This document shows positions 14,970-22,914 of a stretch of 30,106 nucleotides of DNA, one piece after another. The DNA lies in the NCBI GenBank assembly GCA_017577565.1, contig PKRH01000030.1:1-30106 (forward strand). Direction: 5' to 3'. The notes beneath the pieces are model-generated. The model was given only the letters and a program-made list of their open reading frames with translations, searched no databases and was not told the DNA's origin. Source of the stretch: Thermoanaerobacterales bacterium. GTDB lineage: Bacteria; Actinomycetota; Acidimicrobiia; Acidimicrobiales; JACDCH01. Made by a program: the position numbers and the translations under genes. Within the stretch, counting starts at the first letter, position 1; each line of letters opens with the position of its first letter.

Positions 14970-16603
14970 GCCGGCACCCCCACGGCGGCGCCCTCCGCCG
15001 GCGGCACCGGGGTGCGCTCGGTCAGCGCGGCCCGCACCCGGGTCAGCCGGTAGCCGGCGACGACCAGCGCCGCCCCGACGACGCCGATCCCGGCCACGGC
15101 GGCGAGGTTGGGCAGCTGGCCGGTCTCGCCGCCGACGAGGGCCCGCCCCGCGGCCCACGCCCCGAGCCCCACGACGGCGGACACCGCCGTCACCCGGCCG
15201 ATGGCCGCCGGCCACAGCGACCCGCCGGTGCGCCGCGCCAGGCCGACGCCGAGCACGGCGGCGCCGGCGGTGTAGGCGGCCGAGTGCCCGAGCCCGAGGC
15301 CGAAGATCAGCGCCGCGCCGTCGGCGAGCGCCCAGGCCAGCACCATGACGACGACGCCGCCCAGCGCGACGGCCACCGACACGACGCCCGGCGTGCGGCT
15401 GTCGCCCAGCGCGTAGTACCCCCGGGACAGCAGCAGGAACGCGCTGTAGGGCAGCAGCCCGACCGCCAGCCCGGCCACCGCCGCGGCCAGCACCTCGCTG
15501 CCCTCGGGGCCGGTCTCGCCGAAGGCGACGACCCGCATGGCCGGCAGCGCCAGCGCCATCATCCCCGCCGTCACCGGGGCGAGCAGCAGCGCCATCCGCT
15601 CGAGCGACCAGCGGAGCGACACCGCCGCCCGCGCCGTCCCGTGCTCGCGCACCTCGGTCACGAGCTCCGGCAGGATGGCCGTGTGGATCGGCTGGGCGAA
15701 CACGGCGTAGGGCGCGAGGAAGATCACCCAGCCGAGCTGGTAGGCGACGACACCGCCCTCGACGCCGGCGCCGAGCACCAGCGCGGCGCCGAGCAGCAGC
15801 CCGGCGCCGGTGTGCAGGACGACGCCCCAGCCGGAGTGGCGCAGCACGTCGGCGACGCGGCCGTCGCCGTGCGGCCGCCGGGGCCGGAGCCGGAACCCGG
15901 CCAGCCGGCACGAGCCCACGAGCACGCCGACGAAGGCCACGACCCCGCCGGTGCCCGCCGCCGCCAGCAGCAGGCGCTCGCCGGTCGACAGGTCGAGGCC
16001 CGGGTCGGGCCCCGCCACGACCCGGAACACCGCCAGGCAGGCGACCATGACGACCGTGTTGCCGATCGGGGCGGCCGAGGTGACGGCGAAGCGCCGCAGC
16101 GCGTAGAGGACCGCGGTGGCCACGGTGCCCGCGGCGTAGAGGAGGATCTGCGGCACGAAGAAGACGAGCAGGTAGGCGACCAGCTCGCGCTGGTCGTCCC
16201 GGACCGTGGCCGGCGCGGCGGCGGTCAGCGCCCGGGCCAGCCACGGCGCGCCGAGGACACCCGCCAGCGTGACGACGCCCAGGCCGGCGAGGGCGACGCC
16301 GAGGACGCCGCCCGCGACCTCCTCCGCGCCCCGCCGGTCGCCCCGGTCGAGCAGGTCGACGAACGTCGGGACGAGCACGGCCGACAGCGCCCCGGCGGCC
16401 AGCAGCTCGAACAGCACGTTCGACACCGAGTTGGCCTGCTGGAAGGCGTTGCCGAGGTAGCTGACACCGAGCACGGCCGCCACGACGACCATCCGCACGA
16501 GCCCGAGCGCACGGGACACCGCGGTGATGACGCCCATCCCGGCCGCCGCCCGGGTGGTGCTCGAGCGCCGTGCGCGCCGCTCCCCCGCCATGCCGGTCGT
16601 CAC
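14966..16603 (-). CDS. murJ: Lipid II flippase MurJ (MviN family)
   Basis: Flips lipid II across the cytoplasmic membrane for peptidoglycan synthesis. It has 545 residues with about 14 hydrophobic segments and no large extra domain, so it is a simple MurJ without the kinase-like extension seen in the mycobacterial protein. Diagnostic segments: TAVSRALGLVRMVVVAAVLG near the N-terminus, NSVSNVLFELLAAGALSAVLVPTF, and the middle LFLLSRGYYALGDSRTP-type motif (here LLLSRGYYALGDSRTP). The paired Arg found before the AEGAFS motif in proteobacterial MurJ is absent, as in actinobacterial members. The GTG overlaps the steB stop; an internal ATG at 16591 is an alternative. MurJ is not at this locus in M. 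tuberculosis, so its position after steB is informative for the function of the block. Confidence 0.93.
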   Translation of the reverse strand: MTTGMAGERRARRSSTTRAAAGMGVITAVSRALGLVRMVVVAAVLGVSYLGNAFQQANSVSNVLFELLAAGALSAVLVPTFVDLLDRGDRRGAEEVAGGVLGVALAGLGVVTLAGVLGAPWLARALTAAAPATVRDDQRELVAYLLVFFVPQILLYAAGTVATAVLYALRRFAVTSAAPIGNTVVMVACLAVFRVVAGPDPGLDLSTGERLLLAAAGTGGVVAFVGVLVGSCRLAGFRLRPRRPHGDGRVADVLRHSGWGVVLHTGAGLLLGAALVLGAGVEGGVVAYQLGWVIFLAPYAVFAQPIHTAILPELVTEVREHGTARAAVSLRWSLERMALLLAPVTAGMMALALPAMRVVAFGETGPEGSEVLAAAVAGLAVGLLPYSAFLLLSRGYYALGDSRTPGVVSVAVALGGVVVMVLAWALADGAALIFGLGLGHSAAYTAGAAVLGVGLARRTGGSLWPAAIGRVTAVSAVVGLGAWAAGRALVGGETGQLPNLAAVAGIGVVGAALVVAGYRLTRVRAALTERTPVPPAEGAAVGVPA

Positions 16604-17619
16604 CCCTCGTCCGCCGGCGTCGGCAGCAGGCCGTCCACGCCCTCACCGGTGCCGTAGCGGCCGACGGTGGGCGACCCCGGGACGGCGTCGACCGTGGCCA
16701 GCAGGGTGGCCACCCGGCCGGCGGTGTGGTCGAGGTTGTCGACCGTCGTGATCCGGTCGGCGAGCTCGTCGTCGCCGCGGATGGCCTGGACCAGCTGCGG
16801 CTCCTCGGTGGCGTCGACGTCCTCGCCGGTCCGGACCGAGGGCTGCGTCGCGACGACCGGCATCGGCCCGTCGGAGGTCAGCTCCTCGAGGACGGGCAGC
16901 ACGACCTCGCCGACCGACACCGACGCCCCGGGGCCGTCGACGACGACGACCCGCAGACCGGACACCGGCAGGCGGACGACGTCGCCCTCGGCCCCCTCGG
17001 GCAGCTCGTACTCGACGAAGCCGGCGTCCCGCAGCCGGGCCAGCAGGGGCGGCTCGGCCGGCGCCGTCTGGCCGGGGACGTCGGCCGGGGGCGGCGCCAC
17101 GGCATCGGGCGCCTCGGAGGCGCCGTAGAGCACGTCCGCGAGCTGGACGGCGAGGTTCCGCCGCAGGCGGTCGGCGTCGTCGGTGCTCAGCTCGAGCGCC
17201 GCGGCGAGGTCGCCGACCTCGTCGTCGTCGTCGAGCACGAGGCGGTCGGTCAGCCACCAGACGCCGACGACCTGGGCGTCGGCCTGGCCGAGCATGCGCA
17301 GCACCTCGTCGACCCAGCGCTCGTCCACGCCCCGGGTCGCGACCACCAGCACCGGGTCGCCCTCGAGGAGGCCGTCGTAGAGGCGGTCCCCCAGCTGCTC
17401 GGCGAGCTGCTCGCGCTCGCGCTCGAACATGTCGAGGCGCTCCTGCTGCCGCCGGTTCTGCTCCTCGGCGGCGTCCAGGTCGCGCTCGAGCCCGTCGAGC
17501 TGGCTCTCCAGGCCGTCGATCGTCGCCTCGTCCAGGAACGTGGTGCCGAGCACGAGGCCGATGCCCAGCGCGAGCAGGACGGCCGTCAGCGAGACGATGT
17601 GGAAGCGGAAGTTGACCAT
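16600..17619 (-). CDS. steB: SteB/MctB-family envelope protein (copper transporter family annotation)
   Basis: A 339-residue protein. One N-terminal membrane helix (about 5-25, VSLTAVLLALGIGLVLGTTF) is followed by a coiled coil (about 34-75, rich in Glu/Gln/Arg heptads) and a soluble outside domain with an acidic, Pro/Ala-rich insert near 205-225. This is the MctB (Rv1698) family. It was first described as a mycobacterial copper-related protein, later as SteB, which works with SteA at the septum of Corynebacterium. ATG at 17619 shares one base with the steA stop (TGATG). The conserved pairing steA-steB is kept. I favour the septal role because the following genes concern the envelope; a copper role is not supported by any visible Cys/His/Met cluster. 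Confidence 0.88.
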   Translation of the reverse strand: MVNFRFHIVSLTAVLLALGIGLVLGTTFLDEATIDGLESQLDGLERDLDAAEEQNRRQQERLDMFEREREQLAEQLGDRLYDGLLEGDPVLVVATRGVDERWVDEVLRMLGQADAQVVGVWWLTDRLVLDDDDEVGDLAAALELSTDDADRLRRNLAVQLADVLYGASEAPDAVAPPPADVPGQTAPAEPPLLARLRDAGFVEYELPEGAEGDVVRLPVSGLRVVVVDGPGASVSVGEVVLPVLEELTSDGPMPVVATQPSVRTGEDVDATEEPQLVQAIRGDDELADRITTVDNLDHTAGRVATLLATVDAVPGSPTVGRYGTGEGVDGLLPTPADEG

Positions 17620-18893
17620 CAACCGGAGATGAGCGAGCGCCAGAAGGCGCGGAGGACCAGCCGGACGGGCTCCGAGAGCATGAGCGCCACGGCCAGCGTG
17701 AAGGCGGCCGCCAGGATCATCCACACGAGGTCGAGCGTGCGAACCGAGCTGCGGTAGAGCCTGCTCACGCCCTTGGCGTCGACGAGCCGGTCGCCCACCT
17801 TCATCCGGACGAGGAAGGTCGACGCCATCCCGGCCCGGCCCTTGTCGAGGAACTCGACCATGCTGTTGTGGGTGCCGACGGCGACGATCAGCTCGGCGCC
17901 CTTCTCGTGGGCGAGCAGCATGGCGACGTCCTCGCTCGTGCCCGGGGCCGAGAAGACCGTGTGGGGCAGGCCGAGCCGCCGCAGCCGCTCGGCACCGGGC
18001 GCCCGGCCGTCGGTGTAGCCGTGCACGATCAGCTGGGCGCCGCACCGCAGGGCGCCCTCGGAGACCGAGTCGAAGTCGCCGATGATGATGTCGGGGACGA
18101 CCCCCAGCTCGAGCAGCGCGTCGGCCCCGCCGTCGACGCCGATGACCACCGGCTTCTCGCCCCGCAGGTAGCCGGACTGCTGCAGCAGGGCGAGGTCGTC
18201 CTTGTAGTCGATGCCCCGCACGACGATGAGCACGTGGCGCCCGGCGATCTCGCAGCGCACCTCGGGCAGCTCGAGGTCACCGGTGAGGACGTCGATCTCC
18301 TTGCGGATGTACTCGACCGTGTTCTCGGCGAACTGCTCGAGCGCCGGCCCCAGGTTGGCCCGGGCGTCCTCCATGGCCCGCTCGATCGACTCGGGGGTCT
18401 GGCGCACGCCCCGGGCGACCTCGGTGCCGTCGACCAGCACCCGGTCGCCGTCGACGGTGACGACCGCGCCCTCCGCCACCCGCTCCATCAGCTCCGGGCC
18501 CAGATCGTCCACCAGCGGGATCCCGGCCTGGCTGAGCAGCAACGGGCCGAGGTTGGGGTAGCGCCCGCTGATCGACGGGGCCGCGTTGAGCACCGCCACC
18601 GGCTCGGCGTCGACCAGGGTCTCGGCGGCGACGCGGTCGAGGTCCTCGTGGTCGATGACCGCGACCTCGCCGGGCCGCAGCCGCTTGACGAGGCGCTTGG
18701 TGCGCCGGTCGACGCGCGCCACGCCCCGGACGGGCGCCGGGGGCCCGGCGGCCCGGCGGCGGGCGACCCGCTCGAGGCGACCCAGGCCCCACCGGCGGCG
18801 GGCCGGGCCGGTGCGCTCGGCGTGGTCGTCACCGTCGCCGCCGGCCGCGGCCGGCGGCGACGGGTGGTCGGCGGGCTCGGCGGGCGGCACCAC
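17619..18893 (-). CDS. steA: Putative cytokinetic-ring protein SteA
   Basis: A 424-residue protein. The first 55 residues are disordered and basic. Residues 60-240 form the SteA-specific domain (VLNAAPSISGRYPNLGPLLL). Residues 247-345 resemble thiamin pyrophosphokinase, with VIGVDGGADALLELG and PDIIIGDFDSVSEGAL keeping the Asp residues of that fold. One membrane helix lies at about 388-407 (LVWMILAAAFTLAVALML) with a short tail outside. In Corynebacterium SteA and SteB are septal and influence peptidoglycan hydrolysis during cell separation (family knowledge). The GTG follows the recN TGA directly (TGAGTG). Whether the kinase-like site is active is unknown. Confidence 0.9.
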   Translation of the reverse strand: MVPPAEPADHPSPPAAAGGDGDDHAERTGPARRRWGLGRLERVARRRAAGPPAPVRGVARVDRRTKRLVKRLRPGEVAVIDHEDLDRVAAETLVDAEPVAVLNAAPSISGRYPNLGPLLLSQAGIPLVDDLGPELMERVAEGAVVTVDGDRVLVDGTEVARGVRQTPESIERAMEDARANLGPALEQFAENTVEYIRKEIDVLTGDLELPEVRCEIAGRHVLIVVRGIDYKDDLALLQQSGYLRGEKPVVIGVDGGADALLELGVVPDIIIGDFDSVSEGALRCGAQLIVHGYTDGRAPGAERLRRLGLPHTVFSAPGTSEDVAMLLAHEKGAELIVAVGTHNSMVEFLDKGRAGMASTFLVRMKVGDRLVDAKGVSRLYRSSVRTLDLVWMILAAAFTLAVALMLSEPVRLVLRAFWRSLISG

Positions 18894-20528
18894 TCAGCGG
18901 CCCCGTTCCCCGGCGGCGGTCGCCAGCAGCTCGGCCGCGTGGCGGCGGGCGGCGTCGCTGTCGGGCTGCCCCGACAGCATGCGGGACAGCTCGACGACCC
19001 GCTCCTCGTGGTCGAGCACGGCGACCTCCGACACGGTCGTCGCGTCGTCGGTGTGCTTGGCCACCCGCACCTGCGCGTCGGCGTAGGCGGCCACCTGCGG
19101 CAGGTGGGTGACGACGAGGACCTGGTGCTGGCGACCGAGGCGGGCCAGCGCCCGCCCGACGGCGACGGCGGCCTGGCCGCCGATGCCGGCGTCGACCTCG
19201 TCGAAGACGAGGGTGGGCGGCGCCTCGGTGAGCACGAGGCGCAGCGCGAGCATGGTGCGGGCCAGCTCGCCCCCCGACGCCACCTTGGCCAGCGGCAGCG
19301 GCGGCGCGCCCGGGTTGGCCGCCAGCAGGATCTCGACGTCGTCGCCGGGGTCGTCGCCCCGCACCTCGACCTCGACGCGCGCCTTGGGCATGGCCAGCTC
19401 GGCCAGGTTCTCCTGGATGCGGGCCGCCAGCTCGGGGGCGGCGGCCCGGCGGGCGGCCGCGACCTCGGCCGCCGCCGCGGCCTCCTCGGCCCGCGCCCGG
19501 GCCAGCTCGGCGTCCAGCTCGGCGGCCCGCTTCTCGTAGCCCTCGAGCTCGGCCAGCCGGGCCCGCAGGCGCTCGCCCTCGGCGATCACGTCGGCCAGCG
19601 TCTCGCCGTACTTGCGGCGCAGCTCGCGCAGCAGCTGGCGGCGCTCGCGCACGGCCTCCAGGCGCTCGGGGTCGTCCTCGATCGCCTCGCCGGCACCGCG
19701 GATCTCGGCGGCGATGTCGGCGACCTCGGCCGCCACGGCCCGCAGCCGCTCCTCGGCCGCGGCGAACGGCCGGCGGCCGGCCACCGCGGCGAGCGCGACG
19801 CCCAGCGCGTCGCCGGCCGACACGGCCTCATCGAGCGCGCCGCCGCCGTCGCCGCTCAGGGCGGTGACCGCGGCGGCCGCCGCCTCCCGGTGGGCGGCGG
19901 CGTCGGCCAGCTGGTCCTCCTCGGCCTCGAGGCGCTCGTCCTCGTCGGGGCCCTCGATGGCGGCCGCCTCGATCTCGTCGACCTGGTAGCGCAGCAGGTC
20001 GATCTCCCGGGCCCGGGTCCGCTCGTCGCCGCCCAGGCGCTCGAGCTCCTCCAGCAGGTCGCGCACCGCCACCCGGGCGGCCCGCAGGCGCGCGAGGTCG
20101 ACGCCGGCGAACCGGTCGAGCGCCTCCCGCTGGGCGGCCGGGTGCAGCAGCGACTGGTGGGCGTGCTGGCCGTGGAGGTCGACGAGCCGGGCGCCGATCG
20201 CGGCCAGCTCGGAGACCGTCGCCAGCCGGCCGTCGACGTAGGCCCGGCTGCGGCCCGAGCGGGGGATGGCCCGCGCCAGCACGACCTCCTCCGGCAGGTC
20301 CCCGTCGGCCCCGGGCGGCCGCACGAAGCGCCCCTCGACCCAGGCCTCCTCGGCGCCCGTGCGCACGAGCATGGGGTCGGCGCGCCCGCCGACGAGCAGC
20401 TCGATGGCGTCGACGACCATCGTCTTGCCCGCGCCGGTCTCGCCGGTGACGACGGTCATCCCCTCGCCGAGCAGCAGGCGGAGCTCGGCGATGACCCCCA
20501 GGTCGCGGACCGCCAGCTCTACCAGCAC
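18894..20528 (-). CDS. recN: DNA repair protein RecN
   Basis: SMC-like ATPase of recombinational double-strand-break repair. It has 544 residues. Walker A is GETGAGKT at 29-36. A long coiled-coil middle (about 155-385, very Ala/Glu/Arg-rich) follows the DLHGQHAHQSLL segment typical of RecN. The C-terminal ATPase half has the signature KVASGGELARTMLAL and Walker B TLVFDEVDAGIGG, with the His-loop VVTHLPQVAAYAD. GTG start at 20528 with GGGGAGG upstream; 19 bases after the nadK stop. The order tlyA-nadK-recN-steA is the standard actinobacterial one. Confidence 0.97.
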   Translation of the reverse strand: MLVELAVRDLGVIAELRLLLGEGMTVVTGETGAGKTMVVDAIELLVGGRADPMLVRTGAEEAWVEGRFVRPPGADGDLPEEVVLARAIPRSGRSRAYVDGRLATVSELAAIGARLVDLHGQHAHQSLLHPAAQREALDRFAGVDLARLRAARVAVRDLLEELERLGGDERTRAREIDLLRYQVDEIEAAAIEGPDEDERLEAEEDQLADAAAHREAAAAAVTALSGDGGGALDEAVSAGDALGVALAAVAGRRPFAAAEERLRAVAAEVADIAAEIRGAGEAIEDDPERLEAVRERRQLLRELRRKYGETLADVIAEGERLRARLAELEGYEKRAAELDAELARARAEEAAAAAEVAAARRAAAPELAARIQENLAELAMPKARVEVEVRGDDPGDDVEILLAANPGAPPLPLAKVASGGELARTMLALRLVLTEAPPTLVFDEVDAGIGGQAAVAVGRALARLGRQHQVLVVTHLPQVAAYADAQVRVAKHTDDATTVSEVAVLDHEERVVELSRMLSGQPDSDAARRHAAELLATAAGERGR

Positions 20529-20547
20529 CCGTGCCTCCCCGTCTCCG

Positions 20548-21447
20548 TCATCGGTCGCTCAGGCCGAACTTCGTCTTCAGGATGCGCAGGAAGTTGCGGG
20601 GCCCGAAGGTCACGAACCGGGCCGTGACCGGCGCCGCCGTGCAGGTGACCGCGTCACCGCGGCGCAGCGTGCCCAGGTTGGTGCCGTCGACCGACAGCGT
20701 CGCCGGGCGGTCGCCGAGCACCTCCAGCCGCACCCGCGCCTCGGGGGCGAGCACCAGCGACCGGTCGAACAGCATGTGCGGCGAGACAGGGGTCATCAGC
20801 AGGCAGCGATGCGTCGGCTCGACGATCGGCCCCCGGGCCGAGAAGGCGTACGCCGTCGACCCCGTCGGGGTGGCGACGATCAGGCCGTCCGCAGCGTAGG
20901 TGGTGAACGGTTCCCCGTCGATGCTGACCGCCAGGCGCACGGTGTGCCCCATCGGCGTCTTCTCGAGCACCGCCTCGTTGAGCGCCAGCCACATCCCGTC
21001 GTTCGAGGTCCGGGACGGGCCCTCGCCGGGCTCGGCGCCCTCGCCCAGGGAACGGCCGCCTTCGACGGTGACGCCGAGCAGCATGCGCTCCTCGAGGTCG
21101 TAGGAGCCGGCGAGGAAGCGCTTGAGCGCCATGCGCAGCCCCGGGGGCTCGACCTCGCTCAGGTAGCCGAGCTGACCGACGTTGACCCCGACGACCGGCA
21201 CCCGCTCCCCCGCCACCAGGTCGACGGTGCGCAGCATGGTGCCGTCCCCGCCGAGGCTGATCGCCAGGTCGAGGCCCCGGGCGAAGGTCGCCTCGGGCGC
21301 GCCGAGGTCGGGCAGGCCGGCCACCGCCGCGTCCCGCAGCGGCAGGCGCACCTCGTGCCCCCGGTCGAGCAGCCACGCCGCGGCGTCACGGGCCAGCTCG
21401 ACGGCCAGCTCGCGCTCGTGGTGCAGGATGACGCCGACGGTCGCCAC
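20548..21447 (-). CDS. nadK: NAD kinase
   Basis: Phosphorylates NAD to NADP in the cytoplasm using ATP or polyphosphate. It has 299 residues. The GGDGT motif lies at 66-70 (LAISLGGDGTMLR), followed by GVNVGQLGYLSEV, the NEAVLEK segment, and ATPTGSTAYAFSA near 195, all diagnostic. A Gly/Glu-rich insert (about 130-147, RSLGEGAEPGEGPSRTS) sits between strands and is longer than in most bacterial NadK. GTG start 9 bases after the tlyA stop. It lies second-to-third in the long operon, as in M. tuberculosis (Rv1695). Confidence 0.97.
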   Translation of the reverse strand: MATVGVILHHERELAVELARDAAAWLLDRGHEVRLPLRDAAVAGLPDLGAPEATFARGLDLAISLGGDGTMLRTVDLVAGERVPVVGVNVGQLGYLSEVEPPGLRMALKRFLAGSYDLEERMLLGVTVEGGRSLGEGAEPGEGPSRTSNDGMWLALNEAVLEKTPMGHTVRLAVSIDGEPFTTYAADGLIVATPTGSTAYAFSARGPIVEPTHRCLLMTPVSPHMLFDRSLVLAPEARVRLEVLGDRPATLSVDGTNLGTLRRGDAVTCTAAPVTARFVTFGPRNFLRILKTKFGLSDR

Positions 21448-21456
21448 GGCGCCGCC

Positions 21457-22284
21457 TCACGACCGCCGGGCCGTCGCCTCGGCGACGACCGCGGCGAGGT
21501 CGGGCGGCGTCGACGGCGCGCCGGCGCCGGTGCGCGCGTGCAACAGGAACTCCACGTTGCCGTCGGCGCCGGTGATCGGGGAGACCATCGCCCCCATGAT
21601 GGCGGCTCCGAGGGCTTCCGTCGCGCGCACGACGTCCTCCAGCACCCGCCGCCACACCGCCGGGTCGCGGATGACGCCCCGCCCCCGGGACGCCTCGGCC
21701 CGCCCGGCCTCGAACTGCGGCTTGACCAGCAGCACGAGGTCGGCCCCGGGGGCCGCGAGGGCCACGAGGTTGGGCAGGACCGTGCGCAGCGAGATGAAGG
21801 ACAGGTCGGCGACGACGAGCGGGAAGGGCTCGCCCAGGTCGCCCGGCGCGAGGTGGCGGACGTTGCAGCGCTCGCGGACCTCGACGCGGGGGTCGGCGCG
21901 CAGCCGCTCGTGGAGCTGCCCGTGGCCGACGTCCACGGCGACGACCTGCGCCGCGCCCCGCTGCAGCAGGCAGTCGGTGAACCCGCCGGTCGAGGCGCCG
22001 GCGTCGAGCGCCCGCCGGCCCCGGGGGTCGACGCCGAAGCGGTCGAGCGCGGCGTCGAGCTTCTCGCCGGCGCGCGAGACGAACCGGGGCCCCTCGCCCC
22101 GGGTCTGCACGTTCTCGTGGGGGGCGACGAGGCGGGACGGCTTGAGCGCCGGCGCCCCGTCGACGGTGACGCGGCCGGCGGCGATGAGCTCGCGGGCGCG
22201 CTGGCGGCTGGCGGCGAGGCCCCGGCGCACGAGCTCGGCGTCGAGGCGGCGGCGGACGGGCGGCGTCGTCGTCCTCCGCGTCAG
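21457..22284 (-). CDS. tlyA: TlyA family rRNA 2'-O-methyltransferase (probable CTG start)
   Basis: Methylates ribose 2'-OH of rRNA cytidines (16S and 23S in mycobacteria), linked there to capreomycin sensitivity. Residues about 13-70 are the S4 RNA-binding domain (RLDAELVRRGLAASRQRAREL). The FtsJ-like domain has the SAM motif LDAGASTGGFTDCLL (93-107) and the K-D-K-E tetrad at Lys75, Asp160, Lys188 and Glu245. The start is unusual: no ATG, GTG or TTG lies between the upstream gene's end and the middle of the first S4 strand. A CTG at 22284-22282 overlaps the upstream TGA as CTGA, exactly like the GTGA/ATGA junctions elsewhere, and gives 275 residues, the normal length. The next in-frame start is GTG at codon 19, which would cut the S4 domain. 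Confidence 0.9.
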   Translation of the reverse strand: MTRRTTTPPVRRRLDAELVRRGLAASRQRARELIAAGRVTVDGAPALKPSRLVAPHENVQTRGEGPRFVSRAGEKLDAALDRFGVDPRGRRALDAGASTGGFTDCLLQRGAAQVVAVDVGHGQLHERLRADPRVEVRERCNVRHLAPGDLGEPFPLVVADLSFISLRTVLPNLVALAAPGADLVLLVKPQFEAGRAEASRGRGVIRDPAVWRRVLEDVVRATEALGAAIMGAMVSPITGADGNVEFLLHARTGAGAPSTPPDLAAVVAEATARRS

Positions 22285-22877
22285 CCCGAGGAGGCGCCGC
22301 CGGCGCCCGACGAGCCGCCGGTCGCCGTCCTCCCGCCGCTCGACCGCGCCGCGGCCTTCCGGGTCGAGGTCTTCTTCGCCGCGGCCTTCTTCCTGGCCGG
22401 CGCCTTCTTCGCCGGGGCCTTCTCGGCCGGGGCCTTCCTCGTGGTGGCCTTCGCGCTCGACGCCTTCCGGGCCGTCCTCCTGGCGGTCGCCGTCTTCGCC
22501 GCGGCCGTCGTCGCCGGCGCCTTTGTGCCCGCCGCGGGCGCCTCGGCCTCGGGCTCGGCGCCGCGCCCGGTGGCCTGGCCGACGAACGAGCGCGCCGTGT
22601 CGACGACCCGCTGCACCATGCGCTCGATGTCCTCGCGGGTGGCGAGGTCGAGACGGGAGATCTGCTGGTCGATCTCCGACCGCACCGTCTCGATGAGCCG
22701 ATCCCGGTTGTGGCGGCTCCGCTCGAGCAGCTCCTCCACGGCGGTCTGGGCCTGCTCGGACTGCACCGCGCCGGCCCGGACGAGGTCCCGCACCACCTCC
22801 TCGGCCCGCTGCCGGGTCAGCGCCGTGAACGTCATCCCGGCGTCGAGGAGCCGCTTGAGCAGATCGTTCTCCGCCAT
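22281..22877 (-). CDS. Phasin-like coiled-coil protein with histone H1-like Lys/Ala tail
   Basis: A 198-residue protein. Residues 1-100 are amphipathic helix (LLKRLLDAGMTFTALTRQRAEE ... DIERMVQRVVDTARSFV, quoted in parts), as in phasins and PhaF-like granule-associated proteins. Residues 118-180 are a Lys/Ala/Pro/Thr repeat (KAPAEKAPAKKAPARKKAAAKK) like the eukaryotic H1 C-terminus, found also in PhaF and in actinobacterial DNA-binding proteins. It ends in a Gly/Ser-rich tail. The tail should bind DNA or polyanions by charge. There is no membrane segment. It is the first gene of the twelve-gene operon, with ATG at 22877 and its own leaderless promoter; in M. tuberculosis a small protein (Rv1693) occupies this slot before tlyA. 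Granule-binding and nucleoid-binding are both possible. Confidence 0.8.
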   Translation of the reverse strand: MAENDLLKRLLDAGMTFTALTRQRAEEVVRDLVRAGAVQSEQAQTAVEELLERSRHNRDRLIETVRSEIDQQISRLDLATREDIERMVQRVVDTARSFVGQATGRGAEPEAEAPAAGTKAPATTAAAKTATARRTARKASSAKATTRKAPAEKAPAKKAPARKKAAAKKTSTRKAAARSSGGRTATGGSSGAGGASSG

Positions 22878-22885
22878 CCCGCCGG

Positions 22886-22914
22886 AGGTTACGGCTGGTC
22901 GCGCACGGTGGCAA
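22886..22914 (-). promoter_or_regulatory. Promoter of the twelve-gene tlyA-nadK-recN-steAB-murJ operon
   Basis: On the minus strand TTGCCA (22914-22909), a 17-base spacer, TAACCT (22891-22886), 8 bases, then the ATG at 22877. This is the best -35/-10 pair in the window. The TAA of the -10 box is also the stop codon of the upstream HAD phosphatase gene, so the promoter lies inside the end of that gene and the mRNA should be leaderless. Confidence 0.65.

Noticed and set aside
12876..15053. 725-codon open frame on the plus strand
   Set aside because: It is antisense to the two alkaline-phosphatase-like genes. Its product is a His/Arg/Gly/Asp low-complexity chain without domains, as expected opposite a GC-rich gene.
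17868..20627. 919-codon open frame on the plus strand
   Set aside because: Antisense to steA and recN, which have clear motifs. The translation has no recognisable domain.
22281..22560. Repeated GCC/TTC-rich tract as a DNA repeat array
   Set aside because: It is the coding sequence of the Lys/Ala tail; the periodicity follows from the protein, not from a mobile or CRISPR repeat.
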